Part shown: in pieces, positions 53,303 through 62,960 of the stretch
Layout of the letters: every line of letters starts with the position of its first letter
Numbering within the stretch: position 1 is the first letter of the stretch
Program-made: the position numbers and the translations under genes
The notes under the pieces: model-generated
The model's input: the letters and a program-made list of their open reading frames with translations, nothing else
Databases searched by the model: none
What the model was told of the DNA's origin: nothing
Assembly: GCA_019058365.1 (NCBI GenBank)
Contig: JAHPZE010000004.1
Coordinates: 124,001-188,000, forward strand
Length of the DNA: 64,000 bases
Direction: 5' to 3'
From: Promethearchaeota archaeon
Lineage (GTDB): Archaea; Asgardarchaeota; Lokiarchaeia; Sigyniarchaeales; SOKP01

Positions 53303-53830
53303 CTATCCTCTTAATTTTTTATAACAAGGAATGCACATATCAGAATTATTATATGTCATAAGTCGACTACTCATGGTGGGTTCTCCACATATCTCACATG
53401 GAACAGACTCCTCAATTTGAGCTAACTCTGGAGGATTAAATTCAATTTCATCAATATTAAATATATCTTCTGGTTTTGAGTTCAGCAACAACTGAATTTT
53501 CTCATTTCTTGTTAACTTTTTCTCACCAAATTCCCTGTTTTTTATTGCTAATTTTATACCTTTTTGGGTTCTTCGATCATAGAAGTAATAATTATTCTTC
53601 CCATAATCTTGATGGACAAGATTCCCCTTCCCATATGTTGTACCCAAAATCACTTGAAGTGCATCAACGCTACAATTATCATTCTCGACGACAGCAACTA
53701 ACTCTTCATTTGGAGAATAATGATATCCATGCTCTAAAACATGTTTAGCAGCTAAAACACCAATCGCTAAACCCGGACAAATATGTCCATGAAATCTAGC
53801 AGCTTTTTCCATTAACGCCTTAGCTTCCAT
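53303..53830 (-). CDS. FmdE-like protein with C-terminal Zn ribbon
   Basis: 175 residues. The N-terminal FmdE domain has FHGHICPGLAIGVLAAK (near 13-29) and NDNCSVDALQVILGTTYGKG, with conserved His and Cys metal ligands. A C-terminal knuckle CEICGEPTMSS plus CIPCYK forms a Zn ribbon. It relates to formylmethanofuran dehydrogenase subunit E, but no Fmd/Fwd catalytic subunit is in the window. A molybdopterin- or C1-related role is inferred from family. Confidence 0.87.
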   Translation of the reverse strand: MEAKALMEKAARFHGHICPGLAIGVLAAKHVLEHGYHYSPNEELVAVVENDNCSVDALQVILGTTYGKGNLVHQDYGKNNYYFYDRRTQKGIKLAIKNREFGEKKLTRNEKIQLLLNSKPEDIFNIDEIEFNPPELAQIEESVPCEICGEPTMSSRLMTYNNSDMCIPCYKKLRG

Positions 53831-53938
53831 GTAAAACCATATAGTTTTTATTTTGATTAAATCTCAGTTATATAATTTATTAGATACTTTAAATATATCT
53901 ATCATAGCATTTCATAATAAAAGCTTACCATTATAAAT

Positions 53939-54433
53939 ATGAAATTTTTAGCCGATGCAATGCTAGGCAAGTTAACACGATTCCTAAGAATATTTGGTTT
54001 TGATACAATTTATGCCAATGATTTAATAGACTATTTTCAACTTGATCCAGTTCCAGATGAAAAGTTAATAGAGTATGCAAAAAGAAATGGAAGGATTATT
54101 ATTACAAAAGACTATGATTTATATAAGCATTACACAGAGAAGAGTTTTTTTCTCAACGGAGAAGGTATATATAACTACTTAAAGCAACTCAATAAACAGT
54201 GTGGTTTAAAATTTAAATTTAATCTTAAACGGGCGAGATGTTCAATCTGTAATTCACAGCTACAAAGAGTGGAAAATAAGAATTCAATAAAAAAGCTTGT
54301 TTTAGAAGAAACATACAACAATTATGATGAATTTTATCAATGTTTAAATCTTCAATGTAAAAAAATATATTGGCAAGGTTCTCATATTGAAGATATTGAG
54401 TATAAACTAAGTAATACTTTAGATTTTGATTAG
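53939..54433 (+). CDS. Mut7-C domain (PIN-like) protein with Zn ribbon
   Basis: 164 residues. It begins MKFLADAMLGKLTRFLRIFG, has IITKDYDLYKH near 57-66 and ends with Zn-ribbon cysteines (RARCSICNSQL and CLNLQCKKIYWQG). This is the Mut7-C/DUF82 family, a PIN-like fold predicted to be a nuclease; the Asp residues of the N-terminus and KDYD are the likely metal ligands. It is divergent from the FmdE-like gene. Confidence 0.82.
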   Translation: MKFLADAMLGKLTRFLRIFGFDTIYANDLIDYFQLDPVPDEKLIEYAKRNGRIIITKDYDLYKHYTEKSFFLNGEGIYNYLKQLNKQCGLKFKFNLKRARCSICNSQLQRVENKNSIKKLVLEETYNNYDEFYQCLNLQCKKIYWQGSHIEDIEYKLSNTLDFD

Positions 54434-54438
54434 TAGTT

Positions 54439-54666
54439 TTATTTTTTAAAGTATTTTCCTTTGATTTCTAAGAATCTTTGTTTTGTTTTTTCAGCAAGTT
54501 CTGTGTAATTTCCCTTCATGTACATACCATAAGCTTGATTTAATAATTCAAGGCATTTACGATATTCTACGTTTTTAAAATGATTTTCTGAAAGAGATAC
54601 TAAATAATCCCCCTTTTTTTTATAGAATTCGATAAATTGTTGAGAAGTGTCTATTTTTTTATCCAT
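54439..54666 (-). CDS. Small helical (TPR-like) hypothetical protein
   Basis: 75 residues: FIEFYKKKGDYLVSLSENHF, then YRKCLELLNQAYGMYMKGNY. The two helix pairs resemble one to two TPR units. Its stop lies five bases from that of the Mut7-C gene, tail to tail. The function is unknown. Confidence 0.5.
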   Translation of the reverse strand: MDKKIDTSQQFIEFYKKKGDYLVSLSENHFKNVEYRKCLELLNQAYGMYMKGNYTELAEKTKQRFLEIKGKYFKK

Positions 54667-54780
54667 TCTATTTTAACTATCCAAAATTTGGTTTTAATTA
54701 TAAGATATTTTATGAAATTAATAATAATAAATTATCTATATTCTTATTCACTTTTTTATCATCTATTTTTAGTACTTTAT

Positions 54781-56205
54781 TCAAAGATTGTTTGATTTCT
54801 TGCGAAATTCATCCATATCAATCACAGTTCCTTTTATTCGAGATTCATTAGCAGCAAAAGCCATTAAATGACTTTCAAGGCATTCTCTTGCATTTGTTAA
54901 TGGTTGAGTTTTTTCTTTACTGATGAGGGAATCAATGTAAGCGTTTAGTAATTCAAAATCTCCTACACCATACTCTCCGGATTCACGTGTTAATTTTTTT
55001 TTATATACAAGTTTTTCTTTTCCAGAAAAATGATCATAATAAAAGATTTTCTCACCACTTATATGAAATTCTCCTTTTAATGTTGCTTTTGTTCCGTCAA
55101 TTCTTAAAGTGCGACCCTCTTGTTCACTGAAACCATTCATTGTCAAATTAGCTGTAACTCCATTTTCGAATTCAATATTTACTACTTGATGATCAACTAC
55201 GTTATTATCGCATTTATATACACATCTGCCGTAGGGACTTTTTTTCAGAATTCTAACTTTTACTTCATCTGAATAATCTTCTTTTTGATCTGTATATAGA
55301 TAATAAATCGGAAAATCTCCATAGTACCTTAATTCTTTAAATAGAGGTATTATCTTTGAAATATATGTTAAAAAATTCACATGATTCTTTCTCAACCTTC
55401 CTAATATCTTTAGAAATTTGTTATCACTTTTTTCAATCATCTGAATTTGTGGTATAATGTCAATATATGTTCTAGGGGCATAATATAAACATTTATCTTT
55501 AATAGGACAACCATCTAAACAAAATTCTGGAGCTCCTTTCGGTGCGTTTTCTGATTTGAAATGGATTAAATTTCCAAAAGAACTTATCTTTTTAGGAAGT
55601 GAGCCCACCATATAATAAAGTAAATCAAGATCATGGCAACATTTTGTTAAAATCATTGGAGATGATTTATCTGCATTCGCCCAAGGGCCTCTGACATAAC
55701 TATGAGCATAGTGGTACCACATCACGTTTTCTCTATGAGTAATATTTATGATATCTCCCAAGAGCCCTTTTTGAATTATTTCATATATTGTCGAGAAAAA
55801 CCCAGTATATCTTAATACATGGCTCACACCTAAAATCTTTCCAGTCTCTTCTACTTTTTTCACGATTTTTATACAATCTTCTAATCTATGAGCCATGGGT
55901 TTTTCTAAAAGCACGTGATAACCTTTTTCTAATGCTAGTAGGCATGGGTCAGTATGCATTTGATCTTGTGTACAAATAAATGCAACATCTGCTAATTTAT
56001 CCTCTGAAAATAAATCTTCCCAGCTTTTATAGCATCGATTTGAGGGAATTCCGTGTAAATAAGCAAATTTTACACGTCGAGTTTTTATTGGTTCTGCAAT
56101 AGCTACAAAATTTAATTTATTTTTAAATCTTAGAGCGTAGTTTCCATAAATTTGAAGACCTCTTCTCCCTGCTCCTATTAAAACAGCACTAATCGGTAAT
56201 TCCAT
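54781..56205 (-). CDS. Gfo/Idh/MocA-family oxidoreductase
   Basis: 474 residues. The Rossmann start is SAVLIGAGRRGLQIYG. EKPMAHRLEDC near 98 holds the family EKP, and the central HDLDLLYYMVGS supplies the catalytic His region. An insert near 225-260 has CLDGCPIKDKCLYYAPR, a Cys cluster not typical of the core family. It likely reduces or oxidises a sugar with NAD(P). No sugar pathway genes are adjacent. Confidence 0.85.
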   Translation of the reverse strand: MELPISAVLIGAGRRGLQIYGNYALRFKNKLNFVAIAEPIKTRRVKFAYLHGIPSNRCYKSWEDLFSEDKLADVAFICTQDQMHTDPCLLALEKGYHVLLEKPMAHRLEDCIKIVKKVEETGKILGVSHVLRYTGFFSTIYEIIQKGLLGDIINITHRENVMWYHYAHSYVRGPWANADKSSPMILTKCCHDLDLLYYMVGSLPKKISSFGNLIHFKSENAPKGAPEFCLDGCPIKDKCLYYAPRTYIDIIPQIQMIEKSDNKFLKILGRLRKNHVNFLTYISKIIPLFKELRYYGDFPIYYLYTDQKEDYSDEVKVRILKKSPYGRCVYKCDNNVVDHQVVNIEFENGVTANLTMNGFSEQEGRTLRIDGTKATLKGEFHISGEKIFYYDHFSGKEKLVYKKKLTRESGEYGVGDFELLNAYIDSLISKEKTQPLTNARECLESHLMAFAANESRIKGTVIDMDEFRKKSNNL

Positions 56206-56289
56206 TTTAAATACCTAAGAATTTCTCATAATAATTGAAGAATTGAGTTTGATAATATTTAATACCTAACTTAATTAATTATTTCCTAA

Positions 56290-56547
56290 TTATGGAAGTG
56301 ATTTTTCAATCTCATTATCTACATTGAGATTTGGGTTTTGTTCCCTAAAATTATAAACTATTTTAGCAATTTGTCCTAAATATTTAAGAGGATTCATGGT
56401 GCTTCCGCATTTACTGCATTTAAAGTCAACCATTCCTTCAATTGATACCATTATCCCATCTTCACAAAAAGCACATTGATCAAAAGACCATCTATCTATT
56501 ATTTTAATTATATCATTAATAAATTTTTCTTGTACAGGTGCTTTCAT
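56290..56547 (-). CDS. Small Zn-ribbon protein, hypothetical
   Basis: 85 residues. DQCAFCEDGIMVSIEG and FKCSKCGSTMNP form two CxxC knuckles of one zinc ribbon, flanked by helices. It may bind nucleic acid or protein. It lies between aroC and the MocA-like gene on the same strand, with gaps of about 100 bases. Confidence 0.6.
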   Translation of the reverse strand: MKAPVQEKFINDIIKIIDRWSFDQCAFCEDGIMVSIEGMVDFKCSKCGSTMNPLKYLGQIAKIVYNFREQNPNLNVDNEIEKSLP

Positions 56548-56653
56548 ACTAATTCACTTCTTATTATACTCTAATTATTATTAATACTTTTTAATATTTA
56601 TTTTAGATTTTCACATGGTTCACAAAAACTATGATAGAACTTTTCTTTTTGTT

Positions 56654-57760
56654 TTAGGAATCTATAATCCGGGGAATATATCCTTCAATTAATAAACAAT
56701 CAAGTAAAACGTTCGCAGTCATAGCTTCTATTACTGTAACGATCCTAGGCACTATACATGGATCATGACGACCAGAAAATTCTACTTCTACATTCTCCAT
56801 TTTTTCAATGTTAACTGTTTTCTGAGGAATCCCTATCGAAGCAGTTGGTTTAACTGCAACCGTAAATTCAATCGGCATTCCTGTTGAGATTCCCCCGATT
56901 ATTCCACCAGCATCATTTTTACTTGTTTGGATTCTTCCATCCTTAAGAATCCATGGGTCATTATGTTCAGAACCTTTCATTCTACTTGCTTTAAAACCAG
57001 CACCAAATTCTATACCCTTTATTGCGGGAATTGCAAAAATAGCTTTACTTATATTTGACTCGAGATTATTAAAAATTGGGCCGCCTTTTCCTTCAGGAAA
57101 ATTAGATACAATACATTTTATAGTTCCTCCAATAGAATCCTTTTGATTTTTTACCTTCTCAATTAATTCTTCCATTAATTTTGCTTTCTCTGGGTTAATA
57201 GATCTTACAAGAGATTTCTCCCTAATTTCAGCTAAATCTTTAAACTCCCCTAAAAGATATTTTTCTTCATCCCTTATATTTCCAATACTCTTGGTATAAG
57301 CGAATACAAATATATCATATTTTTCTAAAATTTGTTTTGCTACTGCACCTGCCATTACAAATCCTGCTGTGATTCTTCCAGAAAATCGTCCAGATCCTCG
57401 AAAATCGGAAAATCCACCATATTTCGTTAATGCAGTATAATCTATATGTGATGGTCTTAAGTAATTTTTATATTTTGTATATAATGATGAATCTACGTCT
57501 TTATTTTCAATTAATAAGCAAATTGGTGCTCCAGTGGTTTTATTATTGAATATACCAGATAAAGCTCTAACTCGATCCTGCTCTAGACGGTTAGTAGTTA
57601 CGGGTGATTGACCGGGTTTTCTTCTATTAAGTTCATTTTGTATAAAATCTAAATCAAAATTTAATCCCGCTGGTACACCATCTAAAATAATTCCCACTAT
57701 TTCTCCATGACTTTCACCAAAGGATGTTATTCTAAATATAGTACCAAAAGAATTATCCAT
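56654..57760 (-). CDS. aroC: Chorismate synthase
   Basis: 368 residues from the ATG at 57760, giving the canonical MDNSFGTIFRITSFGESHG start; a TTG 11 codons upstream is less likely. The other signatures are RRKPGQSPVTTNR, GSGRFSGRIT and GAGFKASRMKGSEHND. It performs the last step to chorismate and needs reduced FMN. It diverges from aroA, so the last two shikimate genes share a promoter region. Confidence 0.96.
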   Translation of the reverse strand: MDNSFGTIFRITSFGESHGEIVGIILDGVPAGLNFDLDFIQNELNRRKPGQSPVTTNRLEQDRVRALSGIFNNKTTGAPICLLIENKDVDSSLYTKYKNYLRPSHIDYTALTKYGGFSDFRGSGRFSGRITAGFVMAGAVAKQILEKYDIFVFAYTKSIGNIRDEEKYLLGEFKDLAEIREKSLVRSINPEKAKLMEELIEKVKNQKDSIGGTIKCIVSNFPEGKGGPIFNNLESNISKAIFAIPAIKGIEFGAGFKASRMKGSEHNDPWILKDGRIQTSKNDAGGIIGGISTGMPIEFTVAVKPTASIGIPQKTVNIEKMENVEVEFSGRHDPCIVPRIVTVIEAMTANVLLDCLLIEGYIPRIIDS

Positions 57761-57850
57761 AATTTTCTCATTTTCTAAGGATTTATTATACAATAGTCTT
57801 ACATGATTATTTAATTAATATTATATCTATAAGTTTCTATTTATTATGTA

Positions 57851-59167
57851 ATGAATCTTAAAATTAATCCAATCGCAAATGGCTTAAATGGTGAAATCAC
57901 AGCACCCGGATCTAAAAGCTATTCGCATAGAGCTTTTATTTCCGCAAGTCTAGCTGATAGTATTTCAATAATCAAAAATCCCTTAGTGTCTGGAGATGTG
58001 GCAGTTACCATTAATTTATTACAATTATTAGGCGTTAAAACTTTTAAAAAAAGTGATAATACTTATATTGTTAAGCGCGATAAAGACGCCTACAGATCTC
58101 CTAAAAAACCTATAGATTGCAGAAACTCTGGAACAACCATTAGAATTTTCAGCGCTTTAGCTTTACTATTCGAGAAAGGTTTAACCTTAAAGGGAGAATT
58201 TTTTAAGCTTAAACGACCAATTCTTCCTCTTCTCAATGCGCTTGAACAACTAGGAGGAACATTCAAATTAACAGACGATAAACTTAAAATTGCACGTAAA
58301 AAAGTTTTATGTAATAAAATTAAGATTCCGGGGGATATTAGTTCGCAATTTATTACTGCTTTACTAATGTTATGTCCTTTATTAAAATGCAAAGATAAAG
58401 ACTTTATTGAAATTGAATTAATCACCTCATTATCCTCTAAATCATATATAGATATGACTATAGATATATTACAATTGTTTGGAATTAATATTCAAGCTAA
58501 TTTCGAAACAGGAAAGTTTTATATAACAAATGAACAAACTTATAGATCACAATCATATACTGTTCCAGGAGATTTTTCTTCGGCAGCATTTATTTTAGCA
58601 GCTGCGGTTTTATCTCGGAAATCTTCATCTATAATTGTTAATAACTTAAACCTTAAGAATTACCAACCAGATAAAAAAATTCTTGAGATCCTAAAGGAAA
58701 TGGGAGCAAATATTATTTTTGACGAAGAAAAAGATCGGGTTGTCGTGAATGGAGATATAAATACTTACCCTTTAAAAGGTATTGAAATTAACTGCATTGA
58801 TATTCCTGATTTATTTCCAATCTTATCTGTTATAGGTGCTTTTGCAGAAGGAAAAACAATTTTATATAATGCTTCTAATTTGCGATTAAAAGAAACTGAT
58901 AGAATATCCGTTATGGCTCGAGAATTAAGGAATATGGGTGTTGAAGTTATTGAAGAAGAGGATAAGTTAACTATTTTTCATAGTGATGAATTATTTGGAA
59001 CAGAGATCAATCACAATAATGATCACAGAATTGCGATGGCTTGCAGCATTGCAGCATTATATGCTGGGTCTAGTTCTTCTATTCAAAATAGTAATATTGT
59101 GAAAGATTCATATCCTTCCTTTTATGAAGACTTAAAAGAATTAGGAGCGCAAATTGAGATACTTTAA
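57851..59167 (+). CDS. aroA: 3-phosphoshikimate 1-carboxyvinyltransferase (EPSP synthase)
   Basis: 438 residues. APGSKSYSHRAFISASLAD near 18-36, DCRNSGTTIRIFSALALL near 90, PGDISSQFITALLM near 157 and RLKETDRI near 345 are the classic substrate-binding motifs. The second-last step to chorismate complements aroC. It converges with the ribosomal operon at 59182. Confidence 0.96.
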   Translation: MNLKINPIANGLNGEITAPGSKSYSHRAFISASLADSISIIKNPLVSGDVAVTINLLQLLGVKTFKKSDNTYIVKRDKDAYRSPKKPIDCRNSGTTIRIFSALALLFEKGLTLKGEFFKLKRPILPLLNALEQLGGTFKLTDDKLKIARKKVLCNKIKIPGDISSQFITALLMLCPLLKCKDKDFIEIELITSLSSKSYIDMTIDILQLFGINIQANFETGKFYITNEQTYRSQSYTVPGDFSSAAFILAAAVLSRKSSSIIVNNLNLKNYQPDKKILEILKEMGANIIFDEEKDRVVVNGDINTYPLKGIEINCIDIPDLFPILSVIGAFAEGKTILYNASNLRLKETDRISVMARELRNMGVEVIEEEDKLTIFHSDELFGTEINHNNDHRIAMACSIAALYAGSSSSIQNSNIVKDSYPSFYEDLKELGAQIEIL

Positions 59168-59181
59168 AATTTTTTAAAAAT

Positions 59182-59592
59182 CTATCTGAAACTTTTCTGT
59201 CGTCGTGATCTAGCTTTCTTCCCTCCGAATTTCTTCGGCTCTGTTCTTCTCGAATCTCCACTCAATAAGGAATCATCATATTCTCTGAAGGTTCTTTCAA
59301 TCGTTTTTGTGCCAATTAATTTATATATTGATTTAGCAATTGCCATACGTACGGCATCAGTTTGACCACTCTTTCCGCCACCCTTCACATTAATTGTAAT
59401 ATCGCATTTTTCAACTTTTGGATGATTTATTATTTCAAGAACTTCTTGAATCCTTAATCGAGCTATTTCTGGTTCATATAAATTTAAAGGTATATTATTA
59501 ATCTTTATTTGACCTTTTGCAGGATGCCTTAAAACAGCTCTAGCAATAGCAGCTTTTCTTTTTCCTGATGACTGAACTACTTTCATCGACAT
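59182..59592 (-). CDS. rps9: Ribosomal protein uS9
   Basis: 136 residues. It has SSGKRKAAIARAVLRHPAKG, VKGGGKSGQTDAVRMAIAK and the basic tail KKARSRRQKSFR. It follows uL13 by three bases in the archaeal rpoD-eL18-uL13-uS9 cluster. The usual rpoN and uS2 genes do not follow; aroA lies tail to tail. Confidence 0.97.
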   Translation of the reverse strand: MSMKVVQSSGKRKAAIARAVLRHPAKGQIKINNIPLNLYEPEIARLRIQEVLEIINHPKVEKCDITINVKGGGKSGQTDAVRMAIAKSIYKLIGTKTIERTFREYDDSLLSGDSRRTEPKKFGGKKARSRRQKSFR

Positions 59593-59595
59593 TTA

Positions 59596-60087
59596 TTAAA
59601 CCTCAGCTTCATTTTTTTTCCAACCAATTCGTTGGCATAAATTTTCTAAGGTAATATACTTGTTATAATATGAAAGTCTCTGTTTACTCACATTATTTAT
59701 ATTATTTAGCACCAATTTTTGATACCTACTTTTAAATCGTTCTGGAATATCCGATATATAAACATGAACTCTTTTAAGAGCTTCCTTTCCTCGTAATTTC
59801 TTTCTCGGTAGCATTTGCTTTATAACTCTTCTCATAAAAGTATCTGGTCTTCTTTCATGAAATGGTCCTTTACGTGGATTGGTTGCTGTTGAAATATTAA
59901 GTTTTGCTAAATACTTTTCATGAATATCCCTTTTTGTTCCACTAATAATAGCATCTTTTGCGTTAATAATTACTATATACTCCCCCAATAGAGCTTTTTT
60001 AGCAATATGACTACAGAAACGCCCTAATATGTTGTTTGATGCATCAAATAATTGATATTCAATAACCATAAGATTTTCATTACTCAT
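59596..60087 (-). CDS. rpl13: Ribosomal protein uL13
   Basis: 163 residues. FDASNNILGRFCSHIAKKAL opens the fold. GPFHERRPDTFMRRVIKQML and PRKKLRGKEALKRVHVYISD are conserved segments of archaeal/eukaryotic uL13. It lies within the ribosomal operon, 15 bases after eL18. Confidence 0.97.
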   Translation of the reverse strand: MSNENLMVIEYQLFDASNNILGRFCSHIAKKALLGEYIVIINAKDAIISGTKRDIHEKYLAKLNISTATNPRKGPFHERRPDTFMRRVIKQMLPRKKLRGKEALKRVHVYISDIPERFKSRYQKLVLNNINNVSKQRLSYYNKYITLENLCQRIGWKKNEAEV

Positions 60088-60102
60088 AAGATCTTAATTA
60101 TT

Positions 60103-60459
60103 TTAATAAAAAACTTTAACTCCACTACCTTTAGGGTTTTGTTCTAATAATTCTTCAATCGATACTAATGTGCTTCCAGATGATTCTATTTTTTTTTTGG
60201 CTGACTTTGAATATTCTAAGCATGCAATAGTAAGAGTATGCTCTAATTCTCCCATACCTAAAACTTTTCCAGGAATAACAATGATATCATCTTTATTTGT
60301 CTTCTTATTAATACGATATAAATTTGCTTTAATTCTATTTTTTCTTGGACTGCTTAACTTACGGGAAATCTTTCTCCATATTTTTATCTTGGATTTCCAC
60401 AAATCTCTTATGAGTTTTCTAATATAATAGTTGCTTGGTCCAGTTACTTTATGAGACAT
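60103..60459 (-). CDS. rpl18e: Ribosomal protein eL18
   Basis: 118 residues. It has WRKISRKLSSPRKNRIKANL, a VIPGKVLGMGELEH segment and the C-terminal NPKGSGVKVFY. The order RpoD, eL18, uL13, uS9 is the conserved archaeal arrangement. Confidence 0.97.
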   Translation of the reverse strand: MSHKVTGPSNYYIRKLIRDLWKSKIKIWRKISRKLSSPRKNRIKANLYRINKKTNKDDIIVIPGKVLGMGELEHTLTIACLEYSKSAKKKIESSGSTLVSIEELLEQNPKGSGVKVFY

Positions 60460-60532
60460 TAAAAAGCTACTACTCTTATTTTATTTTATCTGATAACTTA
60501 AATTTATAATATTTTAATAATTTTTTGATAAA

Positions 60533-61375
60533 TTACGATTCTATCTCTGCTCCTTCAAGTTTTTCAACAAATTCATCAATTTTCTCTAAGAAGATCTCAA
60601 ATGTTTTCTTGATAATTGTCTCAAATGGAAGAACTCCATCACTTTCAATTGAGAAGATATAAGTATTATCTTTCCAGCTTACTTTTATAGCTTGTTCTGG
60701 ACATTCATTCTGACATGAATTGCATAATGTGCATGTTTTCCAATAATCTTCTACTAACACGGGCATTTTTTTATTTGAGAAATTATATAATTTTTCAGGA
60801 CATAATCTCGATACTAAACATTTATCTGGGCATTTAGTACATTTGCTATTATCAAAATCTATTTCAGGATAAAATCTGTAAAAAATATTTGAAACAGCTT
60901 GCCATTTAACATGATCTTTAGCTATTCCTAATATAGAATACGCCTCGATTATTACTCTATCATTTTTATCTATTTTTACTAGCGGAATCTTTGGATTAAC
61001 GGGAATAATTTTGGGATCGTTTGAATTCAAATTTCCTGAATATATTTGTAAGGGTGTATTGGTTGTGTTAGTAACTTCACAAGTTAAAGAAACCTGACAA
61101 AGGGGACACCCATATCCCCCGCATTCGCACTCTCGTGGAAGTTTATATGTTTCTAAATCGGTAGTTAAAGGCATCATTGAAAGCCTATGTGCTATTATTT
61201 CATCGTATAAAGGCGAATCATTTTTTAAAATAATAACCTCATCTACAGCCATAACGGGTATCTCAGAAATTATAATTCTGCGAATTGCATTGGCCATTTC
61301 AACAGAGATCCCATCTACCACGAATATGAGTTTCCTTTGGTTTTTTTCGAGAACTTCAAGACTCATGACTTTCAT
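60533..61375 (-). CDS. rpoD: DNA-directed RNA polymerase subunit D (Rpo3)
   Basis: 280 residues. The alpha-like assembly motif EMANAIRRIIISEIPVMA lies near 26-43, and HRLSMMPL near 63. An inserted ferredoxin-like domain has C179, C182, C186, C192 and C215, C218, C221, C225, enough for two [4Fe-4S] clusters. A further zinc-type knuckle is formed by C83, C85, C90 and C93. The Fe-S insert is known in many archaeal RpoD proteins. Confidence 0.96.
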   Translation of the reverse strand: MKVMSLEVLEKNQRKLIFVVDGISVEMANAIRRIIISEIPVMAVDEVIILKNDSPLYDEIIAHRLSMMPLTTDLETYKLPRECECGGYGCPLCQVSLTCEVTNTTNTPLQIYSGNLNSNDPKIIPVNPKIPLVKIDKNDRVIIEAYSILGIAKDHVKWQAVSNIFYRFYPEIDFDNSKCTKCPDKCLVSRLCPEKLYNFSNKKMPVLVEDYWKTCTLCNSCQNECPEQAIKVSWKDNTYIFSIESDGVLPFETIIKKTFEIFLEKIDEFVEKLEGAEIES

Positions 61376-61457
61376 TAATTCTAAATTATAATAAGTCTTA
61401 AATGAATCGTATAAGATAAGTTTTATTATTCCAATGATAAAATAAGAATAAATAATA

Positions 61458-62786
61458 TTAGTAAAACTTCAAATATTCATATGCTTTGTTTGGAGCCTGA
61501 AAACAATATTTTATTTCTTGGAAACCCTGTCTAAATTCAGCCACGTCATTTCTTATCTTTTTAGGGTCCTTTTTTTCAATTAGTAGTTTTTTAAAGAAAT
61601 CAGCAATATCAACCATTTCATTTTTTTTCATACCAAGTCGAGTTATTTCAGAGGTCCCGATTCTCAAACCGCCTGGATTTTGGTAATGTCTACCTTCAGC
61701 GATGTCATTAGGCAAAAGATTACGATTGAGGATTATGTTAGCATCTTCTAGAATTTTCTCAATGTCTCCACCCAATCCAATAGTTTTTTCAAATGCAGTA
61801 ATATCAACCACAATCTGATGAGATTCAGTAAATCCTTTATGTTCCATTAATACTTTCAAACCAATATCAGATAAAGCTTGTCCAAGAGCTTTGGCATTTT
61901 TAATAACATTTTTATGGTATTCCTTTCCAAATTCTAGCATTTCTGCTAAAGCAATACCCAATCCAGCAACATTGTGTAGATGATGATTAGATAATAAAGC
62001 CGGAAACGCACAAGATCTCAATGTTTCAACTAAATCTTCTCTATTCGATACTAATATACCATGTTGAGGTCCTGGAAGTGTTTTATGTGTACTCATCGTC
62101 ATAGCGTCTGCTCCTTCTCTTAAAGGATCTTGAAAATACCCAGAACCAATCAATCCAGCAACATGGGCAGCATCATAACCAATATATGCCCCCACTTCTT
62201 TCGCAACTTCACCAAGTTCTTTAACGGGGTGTGGGAATAAAAATACTGAACCACCAAATAAAACTAATTCAGGCTCGAATTCTCTTATAATTTTTGCAGA
62301 AGCATCAATATCTAAGTTCATTTCATCATTATCAAAAGCTAAATATTCTACATTTATTCCTCTAGTTGTACCAGCTGTACCAAAAATTTCTCTACCACTT
62401 TTTGCGAATCTTGGTCCATGTGAAATATGACCACCACGAACAATAGACATACAACACATCTTACCATTATTATCTGAAGTAAATGCATTATACATAACTA
62501 AGTTTGCTACAACTCCAGATACTGGTCGTACATCAGCATGTAAGCAATCAAAATATTCTTTTGTAAGTTCCATGCAAATATCTTCTATTTGATCTATATA
62601 AGTGCACCCAGCATAAACTCTCTGGCCGCTCCAGCCTTCTGCATATCGATGTGAAAAATCAGAAACACAGGCTTCATCCACAGCGGGACTGGTAATATTT
62701 TCAGAAGCGATTAGAGGAATGGATTTTTGGAACCAATCATGATGCTCTTGTAAAAGAGTTCTGATTTCAGCTACTTTTTTCTTCAA
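61458..62786 (-). CDS. glyA: Serine hydroxymethyltransferase
   Basis: 442 residues from TTG. PLIASENITSPAV opens the fold. YAEGWSGQRVYAGC (near 48) and TMSTHKTLPGPQ carry the substrate site and the PLP Lys. NRNLLPND and PGGLRIGTSEITRLGMK are C-terminal signatures. It interconverts serine and glycine with a C1 carrier (folate or pterin). It follows the ribosomal cluster on the same strand but with an 80-base gap. Confidence 0.95.
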   Translation of the reverse strand: MKKKVAEIRTLLQEHHDWFQKSIPLIASENITSPAVDEACVSDFSHRYAEGWSGQRVYAGCTYIDQIEDICMELTKEYFDCLHADVRPVSGVVANLVMYNAFTSDNNGKMCCMSIVRGGHISHGPRFAKSGREIFGTAGTTRGINVEYLAFDNDEMNLDIDASAKIIREFEPELVLFGGSVFLFPHPVKELGEVAKEVGAYIGYDAAHVAGLIGSGYFQDPLREGADAMTMSTHKTLPGPQHGILVSNREDLVETLRSCAFPALLSNHHLHNVAGLGIALAEMLEFGKEYHKNVIKNAKALGQALSDIGLKVLMEHKGFTESHQIVVDITAFEKTIGLGGDIEKILEDANIILNRNLLPNDIAEGRHYQNPGGLRIGTSEITRLGMKKNEMVDIADFFKKLLIEKKDPKKIRNDVAEFRQGFQEIKYCFQAPNKAYEYLKFY

Positions 62787-62960
62787 ATTTAATCTTCTTT
62801 TCCATTAATTTTAAATATTAATAAAGTAATAAATCTACAATTTTTTTAAAACCTTATTCAGATTTCTTAATTTTTTAATAAAATTTCTTTAAATATATTA
62901 TTACTCCTAAAGACTACTTCAGGTTGACACAAAATTTCATTATAGTTTTAAAAGGAGTTC

